Shown here: positions 22,533 through 33,960 of the stretch, in pieces | Position numbering within the stretch: the first letter of the stretch is position 1 | How the letters are laid out: each line of letters opens with the position of its first letter | Assembly: GCA_022559845.1 (NCBI GenBank) | Contig: CM040117.1 | Span: 78,467,731-78,531,730, forward strand | From: Amorphophallus konjac | Taxonomy: Eukaryota; Streptophyta; Magnoliopsida; Alismatales; Araceae | Length of the DNA stretch: 64,000 nucleotides | Reading direction: 5' to 3' | Notes under the pieces: model-generated | Seen by the model: only the letters and a program-made list of their open reading frames with translations | Told to the model about the DNA's origin: nothing | Databases searched by the model: none | Position numbers and translations under genes: made by a program

Positions 22533-24499
22533 ACTTGTAATTATATCCTTGAAAATCCATATCTACTAAACTATGCCACATAAAATTATAAAAAATATAT
22601 TTCTGGAATCCTTGAATTTTTCTCATAATTATCATATATGCTATTTTTTAAAATTATTTTATATAAATTAATGTCTCTTTGAATATATGTTTTAAAATTA
22701 TTTAATTAAATAGATATTGATGGGAATTCTTGTTAAATAAATTAAGTTAAAAATCATAGAATTAACGTCTCTTCAAGTGGATGCTAATTAATGAATGACA
22801 CTACTCACAGACGTCAATTAATATAAATTTATTTAATTATACTTAATTATAGAATTAGATAGACATGAATTCTATAATTAACGCATTCATGTTGTCACCG
22901 TTTTCTTCCGGTTTTGACCCATACCTCGGGTCTTTTGGCACTCTCATCTCACGTCCGTAGATGGAGTCCCTGTTTCATGATTGGTTCACGTTATACACCT
23001 CAACTCTCGGTGACATACGAGCCCTCCGTTGGACATTCCGTTCCTTCGGACTGGCAAGTTATTCATTGGGACCTCCGTAAGTCTCCTCGTAGCCTTGGAT
23101 TCCCTCAAGGCCGATTGAGCCGGTTGTACCTAATCACCTAGATTTCCAGAATGGCATGGTTTTCATATGGTTTATTGATATATCATCTTTATTACAAGTT
23201 CTATCATTGAACTCTATGTTTCATGAAATCTATCTTAATGTTCTTACATGCTTGATCCTTGAAATTCTTGGCCATTAATGTGGAATTAGTCTAGACTAAA
23301 TGTCAGGGGCTATGGGTCCCACTAAAATGACATTTTAAATGCTACGGGTCCTGATCTGACCCTCATTGGGCGAGGCAAAGTCCAAACGGTACCGGCATAC
23401 GATGATCGGGTGCTGGCATTCACCAACTCGGTTATTGGCATTTAGGGGCAATCATATAGTCGTGAGAACTCCTAAGTGTGCGACCAAATACTACCTAGTG
23501 CTATTTCCATGAGGGGTGGTCATATCGTCGTGATTTTCCCCTTAGTGCATTGGCCAATCCCATATAGTGCTAGATGTGCAAACGCTCTCGTGATAGTGAT
23601 GATCGGGAGTAATTGCCATCATAGTACACCTTTCTACAACTTATTGTTCGTCATGAAAAGATCTTGATTTATCTTATTGGAGGGGTTATCATATCGTCGT
23701 GATATTCCCTTAATGTCTTGGCAAATGCTATGTAGTGCTTGTAGAAGTAATTGTTCTACTTCTATATCGATCATCATAGATGTTCTTGAATTATCCCATT
23801 GATAGTACTCGTTATCTTGTCATGAAGATCCTTCATAATAATGGATACATTAAAGCTCTCGTGATAGTGTTCGTCATAGAGAGATGAATGTTATATTTCC
23901 TTATGAATGCTCTTGACCTAGCTTGAGAAAGTACTTGATTAGATCTTGCTATACTCTCTTGATTATCATCGTCCTTACTCTTTGTGAGTTTATCTAGCAT
24001 CTTGCTTACTCATTTTTTTTCTAGTTCTTGAATTTATCTCATGTTATTATAGTTCTCGATTTCTATATCTCGCATGACCTGCATGAGCATGTTAAATTGT
24101 AATTGACTTAAAGCTAGCTTGGAGCATGAGATATTAAGTCCTACTGAGCGTTCGCTCACCCCGCGTTTTCCAATATTTTTCAGATAATGACCTTAGTGAC
24201 GACGAGACCGAACATGATGGGCAAGGGCAAGAGTGAAGAGAACTCTGACATCTAGATGAACCATCTAGTCTTGCTATCCTGTGTCTTATGTTAAGTCGAG
24301 TCAAGAGTCTCATTGTAATTTTTCTTTATTGAGTCTTTTCGTTTATTATGGGCGCGAATATGTAAAGAACTTATATTTGAAATGAAATTTGTTATTTGTC
24401 CAAATTGCGGAAATGACTATGCTCTAATTGACACGACTGTTTAACTGCCACGTTCCGAGCAAACGACACGTTCCGCTGCTATCGGTTCGGGGCGTGACA
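20302..24499 (+). repeat. LTR 3 of the array (4198 bp)
   Basis: TG...CA ends. It has lost about 70 bp relative to LTRs 1 and 2 near 20596 (after AAAATAGAGT) and about 25 bp near 20855 beside an expanded TA run. TATA box at 21493-21504. A self-complementary TA/TG/CA run lies at 22427-22532. Confidence 0.93.
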
Positions 24500-24504
24500 G
24501 AGTG
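24500..24504. repeat. 5-bp TSD of the tandem LTR array, right
   Basis: GAGTG, matching 11119-11123. Confidence 0.9.
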
Positions 24505-25090
24505 CTCGCTGGGCGGTAAGTGTGCTCAGAAGGTCTCCTGCGCTCTCCTTCGTGGGATCCACTCCTGAGAGGTAGACAATCGAGACCTTTCTTACTATAA
24601 TGGTAAGTCGGTGCTTTTGTCTCTCCCTAACCTATCTCTGAGTGAATATCTCTGCGTGTCCCCTCCCTATATTCATCGAGTCTCCATTTATAGGGATTGT
24701 CCTGGTGGTTAAGGCCTATCCCTTAGTAGGGAAGGGCGTAAGTCGTGGAGTAACACCTCCCCGCGATCGTGGGGAGTTTCCCGGTGAGGGTCCGTTCCTC
24801 CGGAGTCGGGTGGTTCCCTGACGAGTCTTGTGGTGCCTGTGAGGCGTGTTCGCCCTTAGTGGGGTTAAGGCCGACATCGTGGGAGGTAACGTTTGGTCGC
24901 CGGAGGGTCATCCTGCGACTGTTGCGCCTGTGTCGATGTCCTTCGTGCGCTCGCGAATCCGAGGGCTATCATCCCGGGCTGTCCGCTTCGGGCTACGGCC
25001 GTCGGGGCCCGTTAGGCGCGCTGTAGACCTCGGGCCAAATTGGTCCTGACGCCCATTACATGGGTCGAGTCGATTTTACTCTCCTCACTA

Positions 25091-25103
25091 GCCCCCCACT
25101 CTC
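25091..25103 (-). promoter_or_regulatory. polypurine tract of the minus-strand Tat-like element
   Basis: The minus strand reads GAGAGTGGGGGGC just before the LTR start at 25090. This orients the element and identifies the LTR at 10837-25090 as the 3' LTR. Confidence 0.65.
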
Positions 25104-25775
25104 AGATGCCGAGCACTTTTTCGGGATCTGAGAGACGAGTTTGAGAGGGCGCGTCGAGGGATAGTTCCGAGGTTGGCCTCCTTGTATCGCTTGGGCCGGT
25201 GGGACCAAGCATAAGCTTGGCGCGCAAGGCACCCCTGGTGGTGGCAGGCGGTGTCACTGTAATCATGACATGGGCTGCCTTTGTCTGGGAGCACGGGCGT
25301 AAACGGCCGGCAATTGTACCCTGATGGTGACAGACGTCCTTTCTCTTTCCGTGCGGTTTCGAGGTGTTCGTTCCACCTTCGAAAGTTATAAGAATCACCG
25401 TAGGGTCTCTCAGGGAGCCCCACCTGCTCTTCCAGTGCCTGCCACGGTTGTTAGCTGCTCCTTCTTCGACTCTCTCTTTCCCTGGTGAGGGTTTTTTCTC
25501 TTCTTCTATTTTCTGGAGTCATGGCGTCTCGCAGGAGGATCCGTGTTAACCCCATATCTTCCATCGAGGAGGTGGAAGCTAGTCGTGGCGGTGTCCCGAG
25601 CACTTCGGGTGTTGGTCCCAGCCATCCTCGCTCCCCACCATTGGCCGCTTACAGGGTGGTTCACGGGCTGCGGGAGGCCTTCCAAATTCCTTCTGATTTC
25701 GACATTATCTTCCCGACCCTATGGAGTCGTCCTCCGAGTGGTATCACGCTCCCCATAGAGTCCTTTCGAGCTGAC

Positions 25776-25780
25776 TTTCG
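25776..25780. repeat. 5-bp TSD of the solo LTR, left
   Basis: TTTCG, matching 29234-29238. Removing the LTR and one copy restores the reading frame of the antisense ORF. Confidence 0.92.
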
Positions 25781-26296
25781 TGTAGCACCCCAAAAATTCA
25801 TTTGGATTTTTTCAAGAATTAAATAATTAATTAAGCTTAAAAGAAGTTAATTATTGATTTAATGGGTTATTTAACACTTATTTAAAAGCCCAATTATTTG
25901 TAGCCCATTAAGACCATTTAAAATGGGCCCATAGACCGAATTTCAAGACTAGTAGGCCCAAGCCCAGCCCTAGAGACGTATTAGGATAATTTTCCTATTT
26001 TAACTAGATAAATAGAGATAATTAAGAGAGGAGTCTAACCAAAATTTAAACTTCTGGCGCCAGTTAAGTCGCGGTCTATCGCGCGACCGCCTTCTTGTGG
26101 TAGCGGTCCAGACCAGACTGCCACCTAGTTCCGTGAACGGAAAGGTTTAAGCCCAAGAAAGTATGGATTTTTATCCTCTCAATTGCCAAGGATCGATATG
26201 ATCTGGCATGGGAACTTGTCTAAGGACTCTTAGGGATCGATTCTCACCCCAATAAGGACTCAACTTCGACCTAATCCCTCAACCCTAGGTCATTTC

Positions 26297-26306
26297 CTAT
26301 AAATAG
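26297..26306 (+). promoter_or_regulatory. TATA box of the solo LTR
   Basis: CTATAAATAG, followed by CTCAAATTCG; position within the LTR fits the U3/R boundary. Confidence 0.6.
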
Positions 26307-27374
26307 GTCTCAAATTCGTCCTGCGCGAACCTTAATTTTGGATCGCGTAGTTCGAAGGTAAGATGACATTTTCTCAGGTTCATCCTTTAAGATTAATTAT
26401 TTTCCTTAGTGTCTTCTAACCCTCTGCAAACTTTGGTGCTAGGAGATCAAGTGTCTAAAGAGTTAGAAGGTCTGGAAGTTGCTAGTTCCACGCAGGACGT
26501 GCAGGAACAGGAGCGTACTTTCGGTGACAAATCCGAAGTTTAGGGACAAGATCAGTGGTAGGTTATCTCATGTATGGATTAAACATTAAGTTAGGAACAA
26601 AAGCCCTTTGGCCTTACTCGATTTCATGCATTATACGTAGAGAATTTTGTGTTTTTCCATGACTGCACAGTTAGATTTTCATGACATACTATCCCTGCAC
26701 CTTTAACTAAAAAGATGAGAACTTTGGTTAAATTCATGTCCTTTCCATGCATGTGTTTCGTTCTAAACGTATTATCTTGACTTATCTTCCTGTTCTTTAT
26801 AGTTTTTTATGCATAAAATTACCCTAGAATAGGCTCTGCACGCTGGACTTAGCTTCTGTCTGTTACAGATATAAGGCGATCTTGCAGAGACCGCTACTTG
26901 TCAATAGCGGCCATGGACCGACCGCTATATGGTTCCTGCAACCAGATTAAACCATGTTTAATCCCTATGTATATATGATAATAATCATGCGTTATTTCGT
27001 TATCTCTAGTTCCTAATCATGATAGGAGTTCATATTCATAGTTTCTGTCATATCATATTGCATGTTAGCATGTTTTTAAGTTTATTTTTATATATGTTAA
27101 TTTTATGCCAAAACTCTATAGTTTTGTATTTAAAGATTGTTCATGCAAGCTCCTACACATCGATTTATGTTTTGTCACACTCCTTTCTCACCTTATTTTT
27201 GTTTTATTATGTCACATATAGCCCGTACTCTGGTACGACGCTGTTAGATCACTTGCACTTGATAGGAAAACCTTATGGACTTGAGAGCCTCTTCGTCGGA
27301 TATTCCTTCTGCTGGACTAGGTGATCTTATTTCAAGGCCTCCATAAAACTCCGCGAGCCTGGGATTCCGACTAG

Positions 27375-27790
27375 TAGGGGTGCTCACGGTTCGGTTTGAT
27401 TCAGTTTGGGGGCTCTTTTTTCCAAACTGAATCAAACCATCAAACCGAACCGAACAAATTCAGTTTGGTTCGGTTCAAATCAATTTTTTTATATCTTATT
27501 ACAATATATATGAATTTAATAAATTATATATATAATAAAAATAAAAAAAATAAAAATACTTATATATTTGCATGTTTATATACCTATGTAATTATATTTT
27601 TAAATATTTAAATATATTTATGATATATAATATTAATAAAAATAAATAAAAACAATAAATTCAGTTTGGTTCGGTTTGCTTCGGTTTCACACGTTATGAA
27701 ACCAAACCAAACTGAATTTAGGTTCAGACCGGACCAAACCGAACCGAAGTTCGGTTCGATTCAGTTTGAACCGAATTATGAACACCCCTA
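27375..27790. mobile_element. hAT-type MITE nested in the solo LTR (416 bp)
   Basis: Terminal inverted repeats: left TAGGGGTGCTCACGG; right, read inward, TAGGGGTGTTCATAATTCGG. Near-8-bp TSD: CCGACTAG at 27367-27374 and CCCACTAG at 27791-27798 (one mismatch). Subterminal GGTTCGGTTT/AAACCGAACC repeats and an AT-rich centre. No transposase. Removing it reconnects a module conserved among LTRs. Confidence 0.85.
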
Positions 27791-29233
27791 CCCACTAGGA
27801 TGCCGAGGTGGTTGTACCATAAAAATCTAAAAGTCTAGAAAGCACTTCGTGAACATTACGTTTTCTATAAACTGACTTGAATGCGGCCATCAGGTGACCT
27901 CTACCTTCTGATAGCGGTCCTGGTGCGACCGCTTTCTGCCAGTTTATTCACTGGCACTGACCTTTACCTTGTTCTACGTCGACTCTACCTGATAGCGGTC
28001 TTGACTCGACCGCTACCTAAAGAAAATGGTTCTGATCCGACCGCGTTCTGTCATCTTGCTGTCCAACCCGTGGTTTGACCCAAGTGTCGATTCTACCTTG
28101 TTCCTAGATAGTCTTCCGATTATCTAGAACCCAACACCTTATTTAATAAAGTCATTAATGAACTATAGAAATGGATTAAAGTACCGTTATTCTGCCAGAA
28201 TTCCTCCGTAGCACAATGTCCAAATAATTCATCCTTGATCTCATGATTTCATTTTCGATACGTTCTTACCTTGGTTTACTACCATGAAACTATTGTTTGA
28301 ACTTGATATTATTGGCATACTTTATATTTCTCGTGGAAGTAGCTTGATTTATAACTTGAAGATGTAAGGGCGGGCACGGACGGCGTCCAAGGGCTCCACG
28401 CTAGCCCCCTCGGAAGATGGTCGGAAACGTACTATAAATCATGGGGTATGATGCTTACTAGCGTCGCATTGCACTGGGAGTACTTTTTTTTATAAACGGG
28501 TGAAATCCATGAAATCTTATGCTTGATTATTACATGATTGTTACATGACTTTCTAGTGCATAGCCTTTTAAGGTTATGAAAAGTACATTCTCGTTACATA
28601 CTAGTACATTCTCATTATTGGCAGGCCATATTATATTCTTGCTTGATCATGCTCTCTTTTACTTGAAGTCTCATATCTCGATTCTTATCTTGTTACTTAT
28701 GGTTACTTTGGTTTTATCGCATGTTTCATCACGTTTCCTTTATCTTACCTTCTAGAGCTAAAATATTAATTACTTAAATTATGCCTTCATATTGATACGA
28801 AGATACTTACTGGGTGAATGCGCTCATTCCCTACTTTCTCAATATTTTCAAGAAACATTAGTGACTCGGAGTCGGAGTACTCAAGTGGTGGGTCCGACAG
28901 CGAGTGAAGTATAAGAGAAGCCTAGAATGTTAAGAGTTTAGAGTCAGTTATTGTAATTTAAGTTCCTTCACTGTAATAGGCGGTGAAGTTGATCATGTTA
29001 TGAAATCTTTTATTTTCTTGAGTCTAGTTAGGTCAAGAGAGTCAAAGTCAAGTATCAATTTGTAACCTTTGGTTTATTATTTAATAAAGTGAAGCTTTTT
29101 GAATACATGGTATTGTGCATTCATCTTCTATGTGGATGTGTATAGCGCTCTGATTGTCTTGCTAGCTTGAGGCTTTATTTACCTGCTGTTTACGTTCCTG
29201 ACTCAATTCCGCTGCATATCTCAGGGTGTGACA

Positions 29234-29238
29234 TTTCG
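29234..29238. repeat. 5-bp TSD of the solo LTR, right
   Basis: TTTCG, matching 25776-25780. Confidence 0.92.
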
Positions 29239-29570
29239 CCTCCCCGTGCATTCCTTTTTTGAGTCGGTCCTTCATTACTACGGTCGGTACCCGAGTGATC
29301 TTTCCCCAAATTCTTGGCGTATTTGGTGTGGTTTTATTTTTATTTGCAACCAAGCCTCGGTTTCTCCGAATGTTTTCCTCTTCCGACAGTTCTATAGCCT
29401 TCATTGATGCCCTATCGACACGTCGTCCTTTTGTTTTCGGGCAAGGAATGACTGGACCCTTGTTCGCGTTACTTCCTCGGTGTCCAACATTAAGCGCTAT
29501 TATGAGCGCTTTGTCTTCATCACGAAGGTCAGGGGTAGCGACCATCCGAGTGACTGGAGCTTTGCTGCGG

Positions 29571-31309
29571 TGTCACGCCCCGAGAGCGAAAGGAACCTGG
29601 TACGCGTGACGAGTTATATTATTCATGTCAATCAGAGCATAAGTGTATTTGACACATAGACAGAGTGCGCAAAAGTAGAGATAATCCAAATCATTTATTC
29701 ATAATAACCATGAAGGTAATTCTATTACATAATCCTTATGAAAGAGTACTAAAGACAACCTTGACTCAATAAAAGGAAATTTACAATGATTGACTCAAGA
29801 GAGTAGAAAAAGACATGGATAGGTGGACGCTTCTAAGACTGGATGGCTCTATGTCCTTCACTCGTTTCCATTCCCATCCGATTGAATCTTATCATCGGAG
29901 TTACCTGAAAAGTAGGGGAAAACACTAGGTGAGCGAACGCTCAGTAGGAATTATATCTCAAGTACAAGCACTGCTTTAAGTAATTACATGTTACATAAAT
30001 GCAAGTCTAGCTATACATGTACGCATGATAATGGTAAGAGAGAGTAGAGTATCAAAAGTTAACGAACTAACAAGATTTCAAGATAATCATGTATCAAGAT
30101 GGTCAAGCAAATAAACATGTCAAATCATATCAAGTGAATTGGCTATCATAATATTAAGCAAGTAAATATCCGTTCTGGGCCACGTAAGTCATGTCAAGTC
30201 AAATCAAGTACGAGTTGTGGAATGTCAATCTAGCAAGTCATGCACTTCGGTGTAATGCCACACCGTGATCAATATAGCTCCCATGGGCACAAGTACTTTC
30301 GGGTGTTCCTCCCAAGATCAGATCAGGCCCTATATACACAAGCATTGAGTCATGTATATTTTAGACATCCACTATAGTTATAGCCAATATAGAGTTCCAA
30401 AGGATAAACCATTGTAGGATGATAAGGTAGATTTCACGAATGAAGGAATTCAAGGGCTGAACTTTGAACAAGAATGACTCAAAATTAATCCTCATGAAAA
30501 TCAAGACATGGCGTAAATCTGGATAAATGGCACCCACACAGTCGCTACCAATTACAGAAATAGCGCCCACATGCGTGGTCGCTAATTCCTGTGAATAGTA
30601 CATGTTGGATGAAATAGCGCCCAAGCTCAGGTCGCTATATCAGGGAAATAACGGCACTGGACAGGTCACCAATTCCTTCTGGCGCTCATGTCAATGTCGC
30701 CAATTACTGACAGCGAACAGACTTCTCAAAGAGGCCAAGAACATCACTCTAAGAGGGATAATGCATCACGTTTCTTCAGAGTGACGTGACATAAAAGGGT
30801 TTCAGAATTTTTAGGGTACAACTTGCTCGGCGACCTTGAGGAATCCAATGCTTCGCGTAGACTTACGGAGGTCTCTATGATGAAATCACCAGTCCGAAGG
30901 AAGAAATATCCCGCGGAGGGTTCAAACATCACCAAGAGTTGAGTGTGTAATCGATGAAATCAAAATAGGGACTCCATCTACGGAAGTAAGATGAGAGTGC
31001 CAAGTAAAACCCGCGATACGGGTTGAGAAACGCAATAAAACTGAGAGACAGGAAAAACAACGCATGTACAGAAGTCACTATTTAATAAAATAGCGTCATT
31101 CTGAAAGGTCGCTCAATCATAATTTTCAACAGAATTTTTATGAATATATTAAAAATTAACGACACTGTATAAGGGCATTAATTCCAGGATTTTTCAAAAT
31201 TTTAATATTTAAAATTTCAAATAGCGACTGGGCACAATGGCGTTCATTCTTTAAATGACGCCCTGTCCTCGGTCGTGCATTCATAATTTTCAGTATGTTG
31301 TTAATTTAC
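29571..31309 (-). mobile_element. truncated Tekay/Del-like LTR, minus orientation
   Basis: Begins on the + strand with TGTCACGCCCCGAGAGC, the reverse complement of the usual GGGGCGTGACA terminus. It inserts directly into the antisense ORF. The stretch at 30815-30874, reverse complemented, carries the ACCTCCGTAAGTC ... TGGATTCC ... GTTGTACC module seen in other LTRs here. No opposite terminus is found; the Tat-like 5' LTR begins at 31310. Palindromes of the TAGCGCC...GGTCGCTA type lie at 30535-30710 and 31090-31250. No ORF in it is credible. Confidence 0.72.
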
Positions 31310-32137
31310 TGGTGAGGAGGGTAAATCTGGTCTGGCCCAGATACGGCCCACCGATGGACGGCCCATTAAGCTTCGAGCGTGCTAAGCCCGGTCAGGAGAC
31401 CAGCACATGCGCTCAACCCAATAAGAGGAAGCCCGGCCCAGCAAAGCATCGGATTCCATGACTGCAACGGCTACGGCCCAAGCGATGGTCTCGCCGGAGG
31501 ACACTCCGACGACCGACCGTTTCCCCCACGACGTCGGCCTTGACCCCATAACGGGCGAGCACGTGCCAGGAGAGCCGTAAGACTCGCCCATGGACCGGCC
31601 AGCGCGGGGGCTATCGCCCCCAACGGGAAATTTCTCTACTAAGCCCCATACTCCTACGCAAGAGGAGAGACACGGTAGATTCCTCTACTAAACCCCATAC
31701 TCCTACACAAGAGGAGAGACACAGTGGATACTTCTGCCATAAGAGCTTCCTACTAAGAATAGAGCAATCAGACCTACAACTACGACAGAGAGGCTCTACG
31801 ACTAGAGGGAACCTTCCTTCTGCACGGCCTTACCACCCAGCGAGCACTCTCTGAGTACCCACTAGGAGCGGCGAGCACGCGTGCAGAGGAACTACACATC
31901 TCCCAGATCATCTACTATGGCCTCTACTTCTCTCTTACTTCGCTCTTCTATATTGCTCATTGATCCCTTACTGACTTAAGCATCGGAGGGTTGTCCCTTG
32001 GGGTAACTCCCGGGACTCTTTCTGACTCCTCTTTGGTTTCTTGGTGTTTGCAGGCCTCCACGGGCGCGAGACGACTTCCCCAACAAATAAATAGAGAAGG
32101 TGGTACGTGGCCTAGGAACCATTTTCTTGTCGCTACA
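31310..32137 (+). mobile_element. 5' LTR of a plus-strand Tat-like gypsy element (828 bp)
   Basis: Starts TGGTGAGGAGGGTAAATC and ends CTTGTCGCTACA. It is followed by a TTGGCGCCGTC primer site, which fixes it as a 5' LTR in plus orientation. It is the intact version of the inverted LTR split at 10837-25090. The words GCCATTAAG...CCACCCAGCGAGCACTC and CATCGGAGGGTTGTCCC are shared in inverted form. It contains a 49-bp tandem duplication. Confidence 0.8.
31635..31732 (+). repeat. 49-bp tandem duplication inside the Tat-like LTR
   Basis: Two adjacent copies, each TCTACTAA(G/A)CCCCATACTCCT... through AGGAGAGACAC, with a few substitutions. It lies near where the inverted LTR copy has its TATA box. 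Confidence 0.75.
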
Positions 32138-32141
32138 CTTC

Positions 32142-32158
32142 TTGGCGCCGTCTATGAG
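32142..32158 (+). promoter_or_regulatory. primer binding site of the Tat-like element
   Basis: TTGGCGCCGTCTATGAG follows the LTR terminus by four bases. TTGGCGCCGTC-type sites are usual in Tat and Athila gypsy elements. Confidence 0.75.
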
Positions 32159-32175
32159 AAGCAGAGTGAAAGGCT

Positions 32176-32300
32176 ATGGCACCCCGTGGAAGCCTCCGCA
32201 ACACCAGCAACCGGAGGCGGGGTTCCCATAGGGACCCAACTCTCGACGGGGATCGCAGGAAGCTTCTTCTGCTTGCCCCCAACAAGAGGTCACCCCAAGT
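32176..32300 (+). pseudogene. start of Tat-like gag, cut by a Sirevirus-like LTR
   Basis: The ATG is the first after the PBS. The frame (MAPRGSLRNTSNRRRG...) is basic and Arg/Ser-rich and stays open for 41 codons until the LTR starting at 32301. No Gag domain survives, so identity rests on position. Confidence 0.45.
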
Positions 32301-33400
32301 TGTTGAGTTAAGGTTTGATGATTGTTGAGTTATGATTTTGATGATAACTGAACTTAATGTGTGATTAAGTGATGATAACTAAACTTATGGTTGATTGCAT
32401 ATGTTCTTGATGACTGTGTACATTCATGTTGTTGTTTAAATATGATTGAGATGGCAAATGTCAACGTTTACATAGTCTTGATACTTGGTTTGCATATGTT
32501 GGTTTTACAAGAAGCAAGAGGTTTCATAATCTCTTTAATATGAACAAGCACGGTATTAAACCTTATCTATCTTGCTTGCAGGATCAAACTTATAATCTCA
32601 TGGCAGTCGCCTAGTTAACCAAACTTGTGGATAAGCACCGTGCTTTTTTACAATCCAAAACAGGTGGTATATGTCATGAACTATCAAGAATCATTGGTGA
32701 GATTCTTACCTTGTCTTAGCATCGATCTCACCACGTGTATTTCATATGCCTCTTCTTAATACACCCCATTCATACACCTTAAACATGAAACCCTTTAGCT
32801 TGAATGTGGCTTGCAAATGAAGGTTTTATAAGTCTTTTGCATTGTTTATAAATGCATCTCATGTATAATCTTCAAGAGTGAGCATTGAACTTGTTTAAGG
32901 AGATTTCATGTAATGAGAAATGCTCAAATGGTCTAATGCATAAACCAAGTCAAATCCAATCTCAAAATGAATGAAATAAATGAGGACATGAAGCCTTTGT
33001 CATTTGGACATGTTTCAATGGGCTAACTATTCATTTTTGCAGGTCTGGGTAATTTCGGTCGACCAACGGACCTTGACTGGTCGACTAGAATTAACAGAAC
33101 CGAAACGATGGATTTCTACAGAAGTTTAGGTCGACCGCCTACCAGTGATCGGTCGATCGGTGGCTGTCGGTCGAACGCCACCACAGGGCCGGTCGACCGG
33201 ATTTTACAGAATGCCACAATGTTCTGTCTGCAGATTTTCGGTCGACCGACCTGGTGCCACCGGTCGACCGAACGCCCCGAAGCCTCCAAAATGGACTTTC
33301 GATTTCAATCTCGTGGAGAGGAATCTTCACCCAATTGCTGCCCCCAATCAAGGAGGAATTCGTGGATCTGGTCTGGGGCTTGTCCATGGGCCATTCAAGG

Positions 33401-33410
33401 GTTATAAAAC
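33401..33410 (+). promoter_or_regulatory. TATA box of the Sirevirus-like LTR
   Basis: GTTATAAAAC, conserved at 53783-53792 and 61527-61536 in the other LTRs of this subfamily. Confidence 0.65.
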
Positions 33411-33960
33411 ATCTATTTGGAGTCAAAAAATTCCAACCATCTAAGAGATCTAAAGGGACATCAAGGGGAGAGGCTATCAAAGGAAGGGGAGGTTACTGTA
33501 GCTCAATGAACAGTACTTCGTGCACCAAGATCTTCATCCATCTACAAGGTGTTTCAAGTCAAATCTGAACCTAGCAACCTCCAAGGGAGTGAAGAAGCAA
33601 GCAATCATTCAAGGAAGATCAAGGGGAGGCCGTCCAAGGAGCAAGAAGGGAAGAAGCAAGTAAGCAAGCAAGAGATCAAGGGAAGACTACCAAAGGGTGA
33701 AAGAACAAGGTTTTCACAACCCATCCAAAGCCATTCAAGTGAAGCAGGAAGCATCGTTCTAAGTTCTACATCATACACTCAGTGGAAGCCAAATCAAGAG
33801 TTTTCTAAACTGTGCCTCATTGCCTTTATGTTTTGGGTGTTACATTTGTGTTCCTCATAAACTGAAAACATTAGTGTGTGTGTGAATCGTTGTGGATCCG
33901 TGGTTGTGTGTGTGGTGGTGGTGTGTGTGATTATTGTGTTCTATTCGTGTGTGTGTGTGT

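Larger units (their letters stand above)
11124..24499 (+). mobile_element. tandem array LTR-internal-LTR-internal-LTR of a non-autonomous Tekay/Del-like gypsy element
   Basis: Three near-identical long LTRs (11124-15344, 15725-19911, 20302-24499) alternate with two tiny internal domains (15345-15724, 19912-20301). Each LTR begins TGTAGCACCCCG and ends GGGGCGTGACA. Each internal domain has an initiator-Met-tRNA type PBS at its start and a purine tract (AAGTGGGGGAGGG) at its end. A single 5-bp TSD, GAGTG, flanks the whole array. Known: Tekay/Del chromoviruses have very long LTRs and this PBS. Inferred: one insertion expanded by unequal recombination between LTRs. Gag and pol are essentially absent, so movement would need an autonomous relative. 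Confidence 0.93.
10837..25090 (-). mobile_element. 3' LTR of a Tat-like gypsy element, split by the tandem LTR array
   Basis: The LTR is 10837-11123 plus 24505-25090, interrupted by the array at 11124-24499. It is recognised by collinearity, in inverted orientation, with the complete LTR at 31310-32137. Shared words are GGGACAACCCTCCGATG, GAGTGCTCGCTGGG, GGGGTTAAGGCCGACATCGT and TGAGGAGAGTAAA. The minus-strand TATA box CCCTATAAATGG lies near 24689-24701. The 5' end reads TAGTGAGG where the other copy has TGGTGAGG, so its TG terminus is mutated. The left part has lost many CpGs. The PPT lies at 25091-25103, so this is the 3' LTR of a minus-strand element. Confidence 0.78.
25781..29233 (+). mobile_element. 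solo LTR of a Tekay/Del-like gypsy element (3453 bp)
   Basis: Begins TGTAGCACCCCAAAAATTC and ends TCAGGGTGTGACA, flanked by the perfect TSD TTTCG at 25776-25780 and 29234-29238, with no PBS or internal region. It arose by LTR-LTR recombination that deleted the element. Its ends resemble those of the tandem array LTRs, but the body is only patchily similar. TATA box CTATAAATAG at 26297-26306. It contains several short palindromes of the GCGGTC...GACCGC type (around 26065-26110, 26885-26925, 27905-28050). A hAT MITE is nested at 27375-27790. Confidence 0.93.
25521..29570 (+). pseudogene. antisense additional ORF (aORF) of the Tat-like element, interrupted by a solo LTR
   Basis: The coding sequence is 25521-25780 plus 29239-29570. 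It starts MASRRRIRVNPISSIEEVE and contains FQIPSDFDIIFP. Across the excised solo LTR and one TSD copy the frame continues as LPVHSFFESVLHYY and LSPNSWRIWCGF. One in-frame TGA lies at 29405-29407, after which the same frame resumes (RYYERFVFITKV) until the next LTR cuts it at 29571. The pattern resembles plant 'putative gypsy-type transposon' proteins (PF04195-like). The ORF lies between the PPT and the lost pol and runs opposite to the element. Known: some Tat-lineage elements carry extra antisense ORFs at this place; their function is unknown. Confidence 0.68.

Noticed and set aside
13760..23667. Open frames of 60-108 codons repeated in all three array LTRs
   Set aside because: They recur only because the LTRs are near-identical copies. 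They have no domain, no start context and no reason to be translated from the LTR.
11124..24499. The 4.6-kb tandem repeat as a satellite or segmental duplication
   Set aside because: Each unit has LTR termini, PBS and PPT, and one 5-bp TSD flanks the whole, so it is a retrotransposon array.
29162..29545. A 127-codon minus-strand open frame
   Set aside because: It spans the end of the solo LTR and the target ORF, crossing an insertion boundary, so it cannot be an original gene.
33059..33275. GGTCGACC words as restriction-modification or prokaryotic operator sites
   Set aside because: The surroundings are plant LTRs, and the words vary in loop and arms as imperfect palindromes.
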